Source of the DNA: Microvelia longipes
Lineage: Eukaryota; Arthropoda; Insecta; Hemiptera; Veliidae
DNA length: 64,000 nt
Direction: 5' to 3'
Assembly (NCBI GenBank): GCA_018340805.1
Contig: JACMZG010001914.1
Location: forward strand, 26,476,043 to 26,540,042
Part shown: positions 44,893 to 54,421 of the stretch, one piece after another
Layout of the letters: every line of letters begins with the position of its first letter
Position numbering within the stretch: position 1 is the first letter of the stretch
Notes under the pieces: generated by a model
Database searches by the model: none
The model's input: the letters and a program-made list of their open reading frames with translations, nothing else
What the model was told of the DNA's origin: nothing
Position numbers and translations under genes: made by a program

Positions 44893-45219
44893 TGAGGTGG
44901 AGGGAGAAGGAAGTAGTAAAAAATAAAATAAATTCATTTACTTTACATATCAATTTGGGTTGCGGCTGCATATTGTTTTTTACATCCGGCGGACGTAAAT
45001 TAAATTGGTTAAACGCATTAGCAATGGCATCGCTCTTTAATGAAATTTTTGAGCCTATAAAGTAGACACTTTACAACCACCCTCAAAACAATTGGATATT
45101 TTAATAATCGACGTAAGAATTTACTAAATAAACATTCACTCCAATTCATTCATAAAAGAGGCAAAACAAGATAAGAATGTTATTAAGGACATACAAATTC
45201 AAAATAAAACAAAATACTG

Positions 45220-45450
45220 CATTCATTTCAGGATATGAATTATGTTTCATGAAGTAACGCATGCACTTCAGGACATACAAATTCAATGTCCAAAATACTG
45301 CATGCATTTCAGGATATATGAATTCAATGTGTCATGAAGTAACGCATGCACTTCAAGACATACAAATTCAATGTCCAAAATACTGCATGCATTTCAGGAT
45401 ATATGAATTCAATGTGTCATGAAGTAACGCATGCACTTCAGGACATAAAC
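45220..45450. repeat. Tandem repeat, about 84 bp x 2.7
   Basis: The unit is GCATGCACTTCAGGACATAC, AAATTCAATGTCCAAAATAC, TGCATGCATTTCAGGATATA, TGAATTCAATGTGTCATGAA, GTAAC. Each unit is itself a diverged dimer (GCATGCACTTCAGGACATAC against GCATGCATTTCAGGATATAT). Confidence 0.85.
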
Positions 45451-45592
45451 ATTCTGTATCTATACGCTCTTTACATCTAATATTGATTCTAGGATAAAAT
45501 CACGTCACAAGATTAAGAGCCAAGTGAAATATTTAATCTTATTAGCATATTATTGGTCCGAGCTAAAAACTAAAAAGGCTACTCAAAACTAA

Positions 45593-45885
45593 AATACGGG
45601 CCTTCGGCCCGTAGCCGCTACGCGGCCTCGGCGCTTCGCGCCTCGTCCGCTCCACGGCGTCGGCCCACCGGGCCGCTTCGCGGCCACATTGTTGTTGGTT
45701 TGTATTATGTGTTGTTCATGTTACATGGCATTTTGCCATGTATCTAGCGAATTTTCACAGCCTTTCCACACAGGCCCGCTTCGCGGGCCTGAGAGGCTTT
45801 CTCACAAATTTGATTTTGCTAATTAAGATTTTATTCATACTCTATTATTAATAGTATGCTATAATATTAAAATTAAGAAGCATTA
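45593..45885 (-). repeat. Foldback right arm, inner part
   Basis: Complement of the left inner arm: ACGGGCCTTCGGCCCGTAGC, CGCTACGCGGCCTCGGCGCT, TCGCGCCTCGTCCGCTCCAC, ACAGGCCCGCTTCGCGGGCC, ATAGTATGCTATAATATTAA. It carries the complementary hairpin array with TTC loops. Confidence 0.85.
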
Positions 45886-46241
45886 TTGTGCCGGCAATCG
45901 CGCAACAATCGTCACGGAATTCATTCTAGCTACACAAATTTAAAGTCAGACAGCTTTAACTTTCACAGAGTTTTATTGGTATCGATACGAAGAAGGAACA
46001 ACTGTAACATAAAACGTCCCGTTTTCGCGAACAATAATCGAACAAGAACCCGTAAAAAACCCGTTTGAACCCTGGTTAGAACCCGTAAAAGAATATTTTT
46101 ACCGTCTAAACTAAAATCTTGAAACGAATCGAAAAACTAGAATAAAATACGTCAAACATAATTCTTTCCTGACAGTGTTGTCCAAAATTACAAAACAAAA
46201 CAAATTTATATAAAAATAAAACTAGCGGCGGCCGCGACAAC
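45886..46241. mobile_element. 356-bp insertion flanked by TA
   Basis: The left arm is continuous (TTTGTTTATAATGCTTG), whereas the right arm is split at its TA by 356 bp beginning TTGTGCCGGCAATCG and ending GGCGGCCGCGACAAC, with TA on both sides. A duplicated TA is the hallmark of Tc1/mariner-type insertion. The ends are only loosely inverted (TTGT...GCCGGC against GTTGTCGCGGCCGC). The 60-codon frame inside is unremarkable. Confidence 0.6.
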
Positions 46242-46295
46242 TATAAACAAAAATATATTCATGATTTTTGTTTTTAAATAAAAATGCCGTTTCCG

Positions 46296-46427
46296 TCACT
46301 TAAGATTGTCTGATTGAGCTGAAACCGGTCGCAATCGTTTTAGAATGACTTCGACCATATAAAAACTACTTCGAGGTTCTTCCGCTTTACGGGCCTGCTT
46401 TGCTCGGCGTGGTTTAGTGGAAGCCAT
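46296..46427 (-). CDS. Small basic peptide encoded in right arm
   Basis: Start ATG at 46,427-46,425, 43 codons, stop TGA at 46,298-46,296. Same start context (AAAAATGGC) and same RRAKQARK block as the left copy, with L-to-F and P-to-L differences. The intact frame in both arms is notable but the arms are so similar that it may simply reflect youth. No homologue is recognised. Confidence 0.4.
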   Translation of the reverse strand: MASTKPRRAKQARKAEEPRSSFYMVEVILKRLRPVSAQSDNLK

Positions 46428-46488
46428 TTTTGTCCTGTCTCTCTGGGACAGTAGGCTTACCAGGATGGAGTAAGAGGTAGAGGCCCCT

Positions 46489-46496
46489 CTTTTATA
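46489..46496 (-). promoter_or_regulatory. TATA box, right arm
   Basis: TATAAAAG on the minus strand, 61 bp before the right-arm ATG, followed by AGGGGCCTCTACCTCTTACT. Same position as in the left arm. Confidence 0.55.
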
Positions 46497-46722
46497 CTAT
46501 ATCACCACCCTCTAACACTACTGAACCCAACAGATATCGTACGAGTCTTTGACCTAGACGTATACATATATACAAGATTATATATATATGTATACCGTTT
46601 GCGCCATTTGTGATGGTTCGATTGAGCTGAAATCGGTCTTAATCGATTCAGCTAGCCGTCTACCTAAACACGAAATACCTTGTTTTAAAGCCATTTCAAG
46701 TTTCAAAAAATTTTTTTTTTCA

Positions 46723-46751
46723 TGACGTCATAACTTTGGTTGATGACGTCA
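46723..46751. promoter_or_regulatory. Pair of TGACGTCA sites, right arm
   Basis: Perfect octamers at 46,723-46,730 and 46,744-46,751, 21 bp apart as in the left arm. Confidence 0.45.
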
Positions 46752-46885
46752 TAATGTTTTTATAAACAATAGGCCTCGTAACCTCCACGACATCTCGCGA
46801 TTTGCAAAGTTTCGTTCAATTTGAGAACGCCTTCGAGAGTTATCGTTCGCCATACGAAAGGGTAGAAACTCTTACATACATATAT

Positions 46886-46963
<78 letters not shown>

Positions 46964-47099
46964 AACTTTTTTCGGACATATTTTTTTGTTATCAGGAAGT
47001 CAATAGGAACCAATTCCGCTCACTCCCACCCTCAACTTCCGTCATCCGAACAACCTCATAAGCGTCATTTTCATAATGAAAATTCGCTAAAAACAGGAG

Positions 47100-47365
47100 G
47101 CCTTTGGCCTTTTTAACGCTACGCGGCGTCAGCCATGGGGCCGCGAAGCTGCCACTGCGCCTCCCTGTGGTCGCCACGGCCACATCGTTGTTGGCCACAT
47201 CGTACTTTATCACAGCCAATGTTATAGATAACATTATGACCAACACATTATGGCCAACGTTGTTGGCCACATAGTTGTGGCCACATCGTACTTTATCAGT
47301 TTGTCATATTACTGGTTTATATAAGTGTCATAATGCCACGATAAAGTGAATTTTCAAATGTATTA
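47100..47365. repeat. H repeat: GC hairpin family copy
   Basis: GGCCTTTGGCC, AACGCTACGCGGCGTCAGCC, GGGGCCGCGAAGCTGCCACT, CACATCGTTGTTGGCCACAT, then ACTTTATCAGTTTGTCATAT, TACTGGTTTATATAAGTGTC, ATAATGCCACGATAAAGTGA. It matches the GC block of the foldback arms and continues into a tail shared with 55,745-55,925. TTGTTGGCCACATCGTACTT is locally duplicated. It directly abuts the right end of the foldback element. Confidence 0.6.
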
Positions 47366-47371
47366 GTGAAA

Positions 47372-47605
47372 AAGCTGTTGGGTCATTATTTGGGTTAATA
47401 ACGTCACAAATATTTCATAAATAATAGGGTTCCGGGCATTAGCAAGATTGATTTTTGCACCAAGTTTCATTTCGATCTGAGAAAGCGTTCAAATGTTGAC
47501 AAAAATCACTTAAAAACACATTCATTTATAAACTTCAACAATATATAAATCCGCCTCCCCCTTCTTCGAGATACCAACGTTATAAGCTCATTTTTTCTTC
47601 GAAAA
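47372..47605 (-). repeat. V repeat copy
   Basis: GTTGGGTCATTATTTGGGTT, AATAACGTCACAAATATTTC, AATAGGGTTCCGGGCATTAG, GATTTTTGCACCAAGTTTCA, CGATCTGAGAAAGCGTTC, then CCGCCTCCCCCTTCTTCGAG and ATACCAACGTTATAAGCTCA. The CRE-type octamer is mutated (TAACGTCA). Confidence 0.6.
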
Positions 47606-47606
47606 A

Positions 47607-47700
47607 ATGAACGAGTACGGGGTATCTTGGAACTATTCCACGCCATACTGGATTCGCTACGCTCATCAATTCGGACTCGCTATGCTTGAAATGAAAAACA
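47607..47700 (-). mobile_element. 5S-SE 3' fragment
   Basis: GAGTACGGGGTATCTTGGAA, GATTCGCTACGCTCATCAAT, TCGGACTCGCTATGCTTGAA: the complement of the 3' module only. Confidence 0.65.
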
Positions 47701-48130
47701 CTTAAATTATACTTAGTTAAAGTCATCTAACCTTTTAAAGTAATTATCAAATTTATTCAAAAACCTAAAAGTGAATTTGTCTAGTATGTTTGAACTTTTG
47801 TTCTGACAAACTTCTTTTATGTTTATCCTAAAATAAAACATGTGTACTAGCTATTACGAAATATGTCTATGAATGAATGAATATTCGTAGTATTCTTGCA
47901 AGCAATGTATTAAGAGGCTCTTGGCTATGATCTCACGTGTTATAGAATAGTAAAGGAACAAACATAGATAAGCTAGGAATCTTATCAAACTATAAAATTT
48001 ATTGAAGAGCATAAAAACCTTATCTAACCAGGGTCAATGGCAGAGATATCACTCTGTATCAGTATTTTGTAAGGAGAAAAGAAAGTCAAAAGCTAATAGC
48101 TAGAGATATAAATAAGATCTAGTTAAAGCA
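47701..48130. other. No gene seen
   Basis: AT-rich spacer. Confidence 0.5.
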
Positions 48131-48200
48131 AAAATCGAGTACGGAGAACCAGTTTTCGACCCCGAAAACTTTTTCTCATACCTCTTGACAACTAGTTCGT
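48131..48200 (-). mobile_element. 5S-SE 3' end scrap
   Basis: AAAAATCGAGTACGGAGAAC then AACTTTTTCTCATACC match the T-run and CCGTACCCGATTTTT terminus on the minus strand; the rest is lost. SINE-A follows at once. Confidence 0.45.
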
Positions 48201-48204
48201 CCAC

Positions 48205-48453
48205 AGCATGTTATGGCTACACAATGGTTAAGGCGGTATCACATCGGTCTTGCTTCGCTCGACCCTAGAATAAAGAGTTCGATTGCCTTCAAGTATTTGG
48301 TTTACTAAACTAATTACATAAAATAAAAAATGAAACAATTTTTTTTTATTAAACTTTAGGTTTAATTAATGCTGTGTACATAGTGGAAGTGATCCCACAC
48401 CTAAAATTGTTCCCGCATGGTGAATATTCTGAGAAGGTTGTAAAACAGGCATT
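48205..48453 (+). mobile_element. SINE-A copy with long insertion-like middle
   Basis: ATGTTATGGCTACACAATGG, TTAAGGCGGTATCACATCGG is a good tRNA-Ser/Leu-like A-box region. AGAGTTCGATTGCCTTCAAG is the B box. The middle holds GGTCTTGCTTCGCTCGACCC, similar to the 5S-SE 3' module. The tail TCCCACACCTAAAATTGTTC, CCGCATGGTGAATATTCTGA, GAAGGTTGTAAAACAGGCAT is diverged. Confidence 0.6.
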
Positions 48454-50162
48454 TATATAGAGAAATACATACAATTAATAGGAGTACGCAAAGCAGGTGA
48501 TAGTTTGCTCACAAAATATAGTAACAGGAAATTTAGAAACTGGGTAGAAACAAAAAAGTCTTTAAGCTATTTCTTTTGAGTGTAACATCATATTTAAAAT
48601 TAAAAAAATCTGTAAAAATGCACATTACGCGCATCAAAAACCTATATTTTTTTTTGTTTCAAAAAAATATTGAAACAACGTGGTCTGGAAAAAATGTGCC
48701 ACTCAACTCAGCACATTTTCGAGCCACACACACACAGCAGAAAAAGCTGTGTCAACCTTGTAGTTTTTATTATTCGTTGAGAATTCTCTAAAAGGTTAAA
48801 CTTGAACAAATTAAATATCAGGCCCTGGAGGCGATTTTCAGAAAATGAAACAAAATATAAATTTTTGTTCCTTGGCGAAATAATAGAATTTCTTCTCATT
48901 TCATTTTCATGTGAAGTTTACAAGTAAAGGATGGCTACTCTTTGCAATACCGGATGATGTACTGGCGCCAATCAGGGTGGGATTTTAAATTACTTGTTGA
49001 AAAATGGTTAGAAAAAGGAAATTACAACTGGATGATAGGGTTAAGGTATATCAAGTAGAATTTCAGAATAATACGATAGGTTTCATTTTAAAGTGAAGGA
49101 TATTTTTCGGTTCTTTTTTTTGTGATATCGGAACAGGTTTCTTATGATACTAAGAAAGACTTGGGTCAGAAGGAAACTGGTACCTTTCTTTTCGAAGCCG
49201 TGACTCGGTCATGGGACGTTGAGTTCTCATAGAACTACCGGGAATCAGGTATTCTTTCAGGATAGCATTCTGGAAAATACCTAGTACCGGCGTTGAATTC
49301 GCAGGAAGTAATTTTGATGCCAAACTATGAATCACGAATACTTCGGTATCCTTATCCAGTATTACTACAACACAGTTTTACACCATTTTTCAAAATTATA
49401 ATAAAATATTCATTCTTGAAACCGTCTGCAATTTACTTATGCAAAAATTTAGTAACTACTAACGCTAAAAAAATAAATAGTTCGTATGATTAATGATGCT
49501 AAAAAGTTTGTGGCCCTCAAAATTGTTCAAACTCAGCACTCTATCAAACATAAAACCTGAGCTCTAAGGTCTTAGCCGCATCGTCAGCCTCTTTGACTGC
49601 TTTGCGGCAAAATTATTGTTGTTTTATTACTATTTGAAGTTTTTTATTACAATTTCTCATTTATTAACCGATTTTTTATCATTAGAGGTTTATTAAAAGA
49701 AAAACGAAAATTTGAAAAAATCTTAATAATAAATATAGCCTTATCATCGCTTGGGCTCAAAAAGTTTACTCGATTTTCAAGAAAATTCTCAACACCTCTT
49801 TATAAAGGACAAAGTTAAATGGGAAATTCATACTGAAAGTAGTTTTTTGATCTCACTACTTTGTCTTATCTTTAAAATGTAGTTAAGGAGGAAGTTTATA
49901 CTCAAAACAAAATGAAGATAAGAAACCGAAAAATAAGTTTAACAAAACTTTAAATAGTTTTTACAAATTGGTCAATTTAAAAGAAATGTTTGTGACGAAA
50001 CTTCAAAGTTTTCTCATCTAAATAAAGCTGTTCTAAGAAGTTTGTAAAGATGAAAAGTTTTCTTTTAAATTATAGTAATGTATGTTTAGTTTTGGTTTTT
50101 AGCTTTCAGTTTCGCAATTTTTTGCAAAATATTTTACGATATTGAAAGCACATAAATTATAA
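48454..50162. other. No recognised gene; GC-richer patch
   Basis: At 49,150-49,340 GC content rises, and a 61-codon minus frame and a plus frame overlap; neither has a motif I know. At 49,565-49,640 the H-like block TTAGCCGCATCGTCAGCCTC, TTTGACTGCTTTGCGGCAAA, ATTATTGTTGTTTTATTAC is a decayed GC-hairpin repeat. The remainder is AT-rich. Confidence 0.4.
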
Positions 50163-50765
50163 ATATCGAATACAGGGAACCTCACTGTTTCAGACCCGCT
50201 TCGCTCGTCCTTAGAATAAAAAAGAACACCAAATGCACTGAAGCACGTCTTCAGTAATATAAAATTTTAATTTATACAGTAAATACATTTATTTTATTCC
50301 AAGTGGTCACCCATCCAGGCACCGATCCCGCTCTATGCTGCTTAGCTTTTATAATCCAACAAAAACCGTAGATATATTAGTCATATTTAAACGAAACATA
50401 GCGTACTTATCTATTACGTAATGAGATACACTTGTACCGAATTTCAATTCAATTAGATTATTTTCTGATATGTTCCAATTTTTTTATAAAACTTCAAGTC
50501 ATTCTATGAATATTAAGCTATTGCTGATAATGTGATGAAACTTGGCACATATATTGGTGTTATAAATGACTATAAATGCGTGCTAAATCTCAAACCGAGC
50601 GAAATAAGGATTTTTCGAATTTTTCTCTGAGTTATTATTGAGGGCTAATTAATGACATCAAAATTATTTCCCGGATACCAAAACTTGACCTAAAGTTTGA
50701 TTTTTGTACCAAGTTTCAACTCTCTAGCAGAAATATACTGGGACACACAAACATACACACGTATC
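50163..50765 (-). mobile_element. 5S-SE copy, long, good 5S segment
   Basis: On the minus strand the 5S-like segment (about 50,300-50,350) reads AAAGCTAAGCAGCATAGAGC, GGGATCGGTGCCTGGATGGG, TGACCACTTGGAATAAAATA, one of the closest matches to 5S rRNA in the window. Upstream blocks (TATCTACGGTTTTTGTTGGA, CCAAGTTTCATCACATTATC) extend to about 50,765. The 3' module has GGACGAGCGAAGCGGGTCTG and AGGTTCCCTGTATTCGAT, but lacks the GATGAGCGTAGCG unit. Confidence 0.8.
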
Positions 50766-51184
50766 GTTATCAACATTATTATCGTAATCAAACATCGTTA
50801 TCAACAACGTTATCACAAGTATCGTTATCAAATAACTGAGTAAAATTAAACCGGCCCAAAGTCGAAGAGATCACTCAAGTTATAAAGCATATACCAGAAT
50901 ATATTGCTAAAATGAAGTTAAAAGCAATGAATATATTGTTAAGCACTTCAACAATATATTCAAGTAAGCATTTAAAAAAATCCCAAGGCATGCAGACCAC
51001 TGACCACTGTGCCAGAATTATTTCTCTTAAATCTTCCAGTCTACTCTATGCGCATATAAACGGTTATCATTAAAATAAATAAATAAGTAATTAAAATAAA
51101 TAAACACAGCAGCAAAAGATCAGGTGCCGGATAAATTTTGAAATTACAAAATTTCTTTGCACTGACAAATTGCAGTAGGTTTTT
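50766..51184. other. No gene seen
   Basis: Short ACGTTATCA/TCGTTATCA repeats at 50,762-50,830; otherwise AT-rich. Confidence 0.5.
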
Positions 51185-51390
51185 ATACATAACTTAAGAT
51201 TTGGCACATGCGTGCCAAATCTCAATCCGATCGTATCATTTTTCGAAATTTTTGCTGAGTCATTATTGTGGGTTATTGACGTCATAAAAAATTATTTGGT
51301 AAACATAACAACTAAAGGGGTAGACTGATTTTTGTACAAAATTTTAACTCTCTAGCATAAATACACTAATAGTGTATTTTAACTCTCTAG

Positions 51391-51534
51391 CATGAAGACT
51401 AATAGTTAGAGGGAGGACTTAGGTGATAAGGGTGTCTTAAGTGATAAGGGTCTAGAAGTGTGACAGTGTCCATTGATGCTGTAACTGTACTTACCCCAAC
51501 TACAGTCTCCCCACCTCTCTATAACCCCTATTAG
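51391..51534 (+). repeat. R repeat, copy 1
   Basis: CATGAAGACTAATAGTTAGA, GGGAGGACTTAGGTGATAAG, GGTCTAGAAGTGTGACAGTG, TAACTGTACTTACCCC, AACCCCTATTA. Copy 2 is at 52,209-52,331, same orientation. Confidence 0.75.
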
Positions 51535-51568
51535 AGCATATATTTACAATAATAATAATAATAATAAT

Positions 51569-51682
51569 ACCCGTTTAGAGCCTTTTCATCCGGGATAAAC
51601 CCTGCTGAAACCACCTTGGGTGGTAGTAGCAACCATTAGGCTCAAAGTGTATTCCAAAGTTACCAATTAAGTTTGCGAAAAC
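51569..51682 (-). mobile_element. SINE-A tail fragment
   Basis: On the minus strand: CACTTTGAGCCTAATGGTTG, CTACTACCACCCAAGGTGGT, TTCAGCAGGGTTTATCCCGG, ATGAAAAGGCTCTAAACGGG. It is preceded on the plus strand by an (AAT)n run at 51,549-51,569, corresponding to the tail's simple-repeat end. Confidence 0.65.
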
Positions 51683-51800
51683 CACTCAAGATGCCTTAAA
51701 AACGCCTGAAACGGATAATTTCGGTTTCATCCAGGTTTCGAATTTTTTGCAAACACAATACTTTTCCAATATAGCTACGGTATAAATGAGAAAAAGTAAA

Positions 51801-52208
51801 AATAACTTACTAATAGTTATAAAATTGATATATAATGTATCATGTGTTAATAAATTCCAATACTTTCAATTACATATTTCGTATCAAGTAACTCTAAATA
51901 CAAATAACAAGTCGTAATTGAACTTTAATACAGTACAGGAGTACTAATAATTTATTAGTTACAAGTTAGCTGAAGTTAAAGAATGAATTATAAAGGAAAT
52001 TATTGTAATTTTCTTGTATAATAAAAGTAAGCAAGTAATTGTTTATTACTTTTTCCCACGTATTGTTAGTAAAGTTTTGAAATAATTATTTGAGTTATAA
52101 TGATATAATATGGTTGTTGGCAAGTGATCAAAATAAACTATTGATTAACTAAGTGCTAAAAAGATTTGATTAGATATTGAAAGGAACGAATAATAAGTCG
52201 TGTACGGG
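51801..52208. other. No gene seen
   Basis: AT-rich spacer. Confidence 0.5.
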
Positions 52209-52331
52209 CATGAAGACTAATAGTTAGATGGAGGACTTAGGTAAAATAACACACTGATATGGGGTCTAGAAGTGTGACAGTGCCCATTGGGTGCCATAAC
52301 TGTACTCCCCCCCCCTCTACAACCCCTATTA
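52209..52331 (+). repeat. R repeat, copy 2
   Basis: CATGAAGACTAATAGTTAGA, TGGAGGACTTAGGT, GGGGTCTAGAAGTGTGACAG, CCATAACTGTACTCCCCCCC, CTCTACAACCCCTATTA. It is bracketed by GTGTACGGG on the left (52,200) and CCCGTACAC on the right (52,356). Confidence 0.75.
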
Positions 52332-52352
52332 ATCCCCTTTTAATACAACCCT

Positions 52353-52385
52353 ATCCCGTACACAAAGTATCTTTGTGTACGGGAT
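52353..52385. repeat. Perfect 15-bp-arm palindrome
   Basis: ATCCCGTACACAAAG, loop TAT, CTTTGTGTACGGGAT. Its right arm doubles as the start of a 5S-SE 3' end (minus strand). Confidence 0.85.
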
Positions 52386-52460
52386 AATTCGGAACTTTTC
52401 CTCGCCTTATCGGCTTTGCCTCGCACATCAACACCCCTCGCTTTCTTATCCTTGGGCAGA
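52386..52460 (-). mobile_element. 5S-SE 3' fragment
   Basis: ATTCGGAACTTTTCCTCGCC, TTATCGGCTTTGCCTCGCAC, then CCCTCGCTTTCTTATCC: decayed complement of the 3' module. Confidence 0.5.
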
Positions 52461-53409
52461 AAAAAGTAGTAGTAGTAGTAGTAATAGGGGGGGAGGCAAA
52501 GCCAGGCAAATAGGCCACGTTGTTGGGCCCTTCTTGCCAGCCCCGATTCCTTAGTCTACACCACCTCTACCAAGAACCTCTTGGAAAGGTTGATATATTG
52601 TAGGATATCTCTCCAACTAAGAGGCAGAAAAAAGTAATTAAAGGGTTAATGAGATAAAAAATATTACTATGGAGTAATACAACCTTAAAGTTTCGGCCAC
52701 CATGATATTTTTAAATTGTTAGAAAAAGTTTGGAGATACCCTGAACCGATATTTTTAATTACCTTAGATGAATTACCTTCATCAACGATAAATTACAAAT
52801 ACAGAAATAATATGTAACAGGTTAATTTCAGCTGGAAAACTTAGCCTTGTGTTGCAAAGAGGGAGTCTTTAAAAATCTATCATAAAGTTGAAATGATATG
52901 AAAGGTTTAGAGTAATTGTTGATGGAAAAGGGTTAAATTACCTGGATATTAACTTCAATTATTCATATTTTTATTATAGAGAAGGGAAAAACGATGAAAA
53001 ATTGTTTTGAGGTATAAAAAGGATGTCTTCAGGGAGTTGGGATGTGGAAGCTGAGGTTTTTATCCTTCTGACAGACTTGAAAAAAATTACGTTAGAAGGG
53101 AATAGACGAAAATCCAAGGGAACATTTTTATTTAAGATTAGGGTGAGATGTTAGAGGTGTTACTACAGCAACATATGGAACCGAACAGGTGGAGAATACA
53201 CCGCACTATGAGTATGTTTAATAAAGAACTAGATTTATGTCGAGGAACGGAAATAACTCTGGAAAAAATTGGAGGGATTGCTTTTTAGAGAACGAAGATT
53301 CATAACCATATGTTAAAACGAGTTAGTTTTTCTGATTTTCTAATATTTCATGACGTTCGAAAGAAATATAAAACTAAAAGAATTAACGTTTATTAAATTT
53401 AATTGAAGT
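52461..53409. other. No recognised gene
   Basis: An AGTAGTAGTAGTAGTAGTA microsatellite is at 52,467-52,486. Between about 52,680 and 53,300 the base composition is less extreme and open stretches of 40-60 codons occur in shifting frames, separated by stops. It could be a decayed coding sequence, but I recognise nothing in it. Confidence 0.35.
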
Positions 53410-53585
53410 TATGAAAGCCATAATTACAGGGTTTAAGTTCACCACTATGACAATTGCTACAAATGAAACGATACAAAATTGTAATCGTAGTAGGATTAGA
53501 ATCTATAGCATTACTGCTAATCCAATTTTCATTGATAGCAATTGTCACAGTGGTTAACTTGGACACTATCATTATGGCTTCCATA
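53410..53585. mobile_element. 176-bp inverted-repeat (foldback) element
   Basis: Arms of about 78 bp: TATGAAAGCCATAATTACAG, TTCACCACTATGACAATTGC, AAATGAAA, TAGTAGGATTA on the left pair with TAATCC, TTTCATTGATAGCAATTGTC, ACAGTGGTTAACTTGG, ATTATGGCTTCCATA on the right, about 80 percent complementary. Opposite-strand frames of equal length across it are a by-product of the symmetry. A second small hairpin (TTACAACTATTATCTATAGT...TTGTAA) follows to 53,635. Confidence 0.6.
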
Positions 53586-53978
53586 ATGATAACTATTACA
53601 ACTATTATCTATAGTATAGATGATAGTTGTAATTTATAATAGAAGTGATGATTATAAGATAATAACACAAGGGAAGAACAAGAACCATATTATCTAACAA
53701 TACGTCTCAAGAATGCTTTTTGCCAGTTAACAAGACGTAAGGACACGTTTCACAATCTTCGAAGCCACAAATATTCACCAAATCTAGTATCCTGATAACC
53801 CTTGATAGAATCAATGCTGGTTACACGTACTAAGTTCTACCTGATGCTTTGTATTTTGGCCCCTTTTTAAGATGAGTTTTACAGTTGACTTGACAATTTA
53901 AAAATTACTAAGTGGGTCGTTGGAAAATTCCTCAAATGTATAATTAGATCCTACCGAGTTATGCAAAACATAAGTAGT

Positions 53979-54421
53979 TGACATAATATAATTGTGCGAG
54001 TGACACCTAGGAAATGTAACTAGCAAAATGCAATGCAATTGTCATGTACTTATAAAAGATCCCTAACCATAAGTGAACCTGGGTTTAAGCAAAATTTAGA
54101 ACCCTTAATGGTAGCTCACTGGGAACTGTTCCGTCATTCGTCATCATTCATGGCTCGACATAATGTCATGTACCACTCTGTTTCGTTACGTCTACCTCGT
54201 CAGGGCGCCGACAGAGCCTAAACTTACAGTGAACTTCAATTAAAATTCCGAAGAATATAATGTGAAGTATTTACATTTATTTACATTATTTGGTAAGTAT
54301 TCACAGTACCAGAGACGAGAGGTGCTCTCTTACCGCCATCATCATCAGTTCCCAGATGTAGCATTGCATTTTTCTTGTTACATTTCCTCTGCGAGGTGTC
54401 TCTCGCAATTATATTGAGTCA
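53979..54421 (-). mobile_element. T2 element, 443 bp
   Basis: Left end TGACATAATATAATTGTGCG, right end TCTCGCAATTATATTGAGTC then A: both T2 termini. The inner part has the T2 body inverted (GGGAACTGTTCCGTCATTCG, GTCAGGGCGCCGACAGAGCC), then the TTCAATTAAAATTCCGAAGA and GTGCTCTCTTACCGCCATCA block seen at 10,170, then CAGTTCCCAGATGTAGCATT again. It is therefore a longer or rearranged form. The 62-codon frame inside is not a gene. Confidence 0.7.

Larger units (their letters stand above)
43925..45592. other. Foldback interior, no gene
   Basis: About 1.67 kb of AT-rich DNA between the arms. It contains a 5S-SE 5' fragment (44,776) and a tandem repeat (45,220), with no frame above 60 codons of interest. 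If an autonomous relative carries a transposase, it should lie here. Confidence 0.6.
46242..47090 (-). repeat. Foldback right arm, outer part
   Basis: Complement of the left outer arm, including the TA array (46,879-46,964), CRE-type pair (46,723-46,730 and 46,744-46,751), TATA box and peptide frame. Differences from the left arm are scattered single bases plus TA-array length. Confidence 0.85.
51185..51800 (-). mobile_element. 5S-SE 5' half, split by an insertion
   Basis: The right part (51,685-51,800) is the complement of the family 5' end (CGCCTGAAACGGATAATTTC, TTTGCAAACACAATACTTTT, TATAGCTACGGTATAAATGA). The left part (51,185-51,360) has TTTGCTGAGTCATTATTGTG and TTGACGTCATAA. The piece 51,391-51,684 is foreign. 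AACTCTCTAGCAT is present on both sides of a short duplication (51,347 and 51,380). Confidence 0.65.

Noticed and set aside
49150..49500. Overlapping 61- and 66-codon frames in a GC-richer patch
   Set aside because: No motif, opposite strands overlap, and no support from context; mentioned only as uncalled sequence.
52680..53300. Mitochondrial insertion or a coding region using TGA as tryptophan
   Set aside because: Reading TGA as W removes only some stops; TAG and TAA remain and nothing resembles a mitochondrial protein.
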